Of a stretch of 13,609 nucleotides of DNA, positions 13,545-13,609 are shown piece after piece. Every line of letters starts with the position of its first letter. The stretch's first letter is position 1. The translations under genes were made by a program, and so were the position numbers. Origin of the DNA: Chloroflexota bacterium (GTDB lineage Bacteria; Chloroflexota; UBA6077; JACQUR01); NCBI GenBank assembly GCA_016210245.1, contig JACQUR010000514.1, positions 1 to 13,609 of the forward strand, given 5' to 3'. The notes beneath the pieces are model-generated. The model was not told where the DNA came from. It searched no databases and was given only the letters and a program-made list of their open reading frames with translations.

Positions 13545-13609
13545 TGGGGGAGGCGGGTTCTAATTCCGTGGGGGTGAGCCAGGGGCGGAAGACCGCCAGG
13601 GACTCCACC

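Noticed and set aside
13464..13609. An open minus-strand frame entering from the window edge, possibly the C-terminus of an upstream gene (ESLAVFRPWLTPTELEP)
   Set aside because: GC3 is high only in the first dozen codons, the promoter candidate of the ubiD operon lies within it, and too little sequence is present to identify it.
1..13609. tRNA or rRNA genes
   Set aside because: I saw no cloverleaf with a plausible TTCRANY arm or any rRNA-like segment on either strand by reading; a covariance-model scan was not possible.

Overview
The window is GC-rich bacterial DNA in which every gene I can support is read from the minus strand, so gene order below follows transcription from high to low coordinates. 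A Chloroflexota origin is my best inference. It rests on the cohesin/TIG/dockerin protein with repeats of the DVNGNGSV..VDAL type, a lipoprotein with a long Ala/Pro/Thr linker, many palindromic dispersed repeats, and NarL-type two-component genes. No rRNA or marker gene fixes this; an environmental or metagenomic source is plausible.

Region 1 (13431 to 6969) is a tightly packed probable operon. It runs: UbiD-family decarboxylase; a 63-residue CxxC/CxxC protein resembling the small D subunit of hydroxyarylic acid decarboxylases; a TctC/Bug-type solute-binding lipoprotein; an NnrS-like multi-helix membrane protein; a small excisionase/MerR-like helix-turn-helix protein; a GAF-domain histidine kinase; and a NarL-type response regulator. 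Spacings are 2 to 51 bases or overlaps, except an 82-base gap before the HTH gene. The parts suggest capture of an (aromatic) carboxylate, decarboxylation with prenylated FMN, and redox or NO-related control. The substrate is unknown, and no UbiX (flavin prenyltransferase) gene is present.

Region 2 (6727 to 4017) holds a short-chain dehydrogenase followed by the small and large permeases of a TRAP transporter (DctQ, DctM), without a DctP binding protein. A 78-base perfect palindrome sits on the dctQ stop codon, between the two permease genes. It is notable that the locus has a TctC-type binding protein without TctA/TctB, and TRAP permeases without DctP.

Region 3 (3958 to 2139) is a small defence/stability zone: a VapBC toxin-antitoxin pair with its own promoter candidate, a repeat-filled gap, then a ribbon-helix-helix-like protein with a small uncharacterised partner. 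Region 4 (2138 to 397) is the remnant of a cell-surface protein with two cohesin-TIG modules and two dockerin-type repeats. It lacks a start codon, carries a one-base frameshift, and has one dockerin repeat lodged inside a TIG domain. Bases 1 to 396 hold no gene, only dispersed and tandem repeats. Almost every gap contains a long inverted repeat; two gaps share copies of one roughly 190-bp element with a core of the ccacggagacacggag type.
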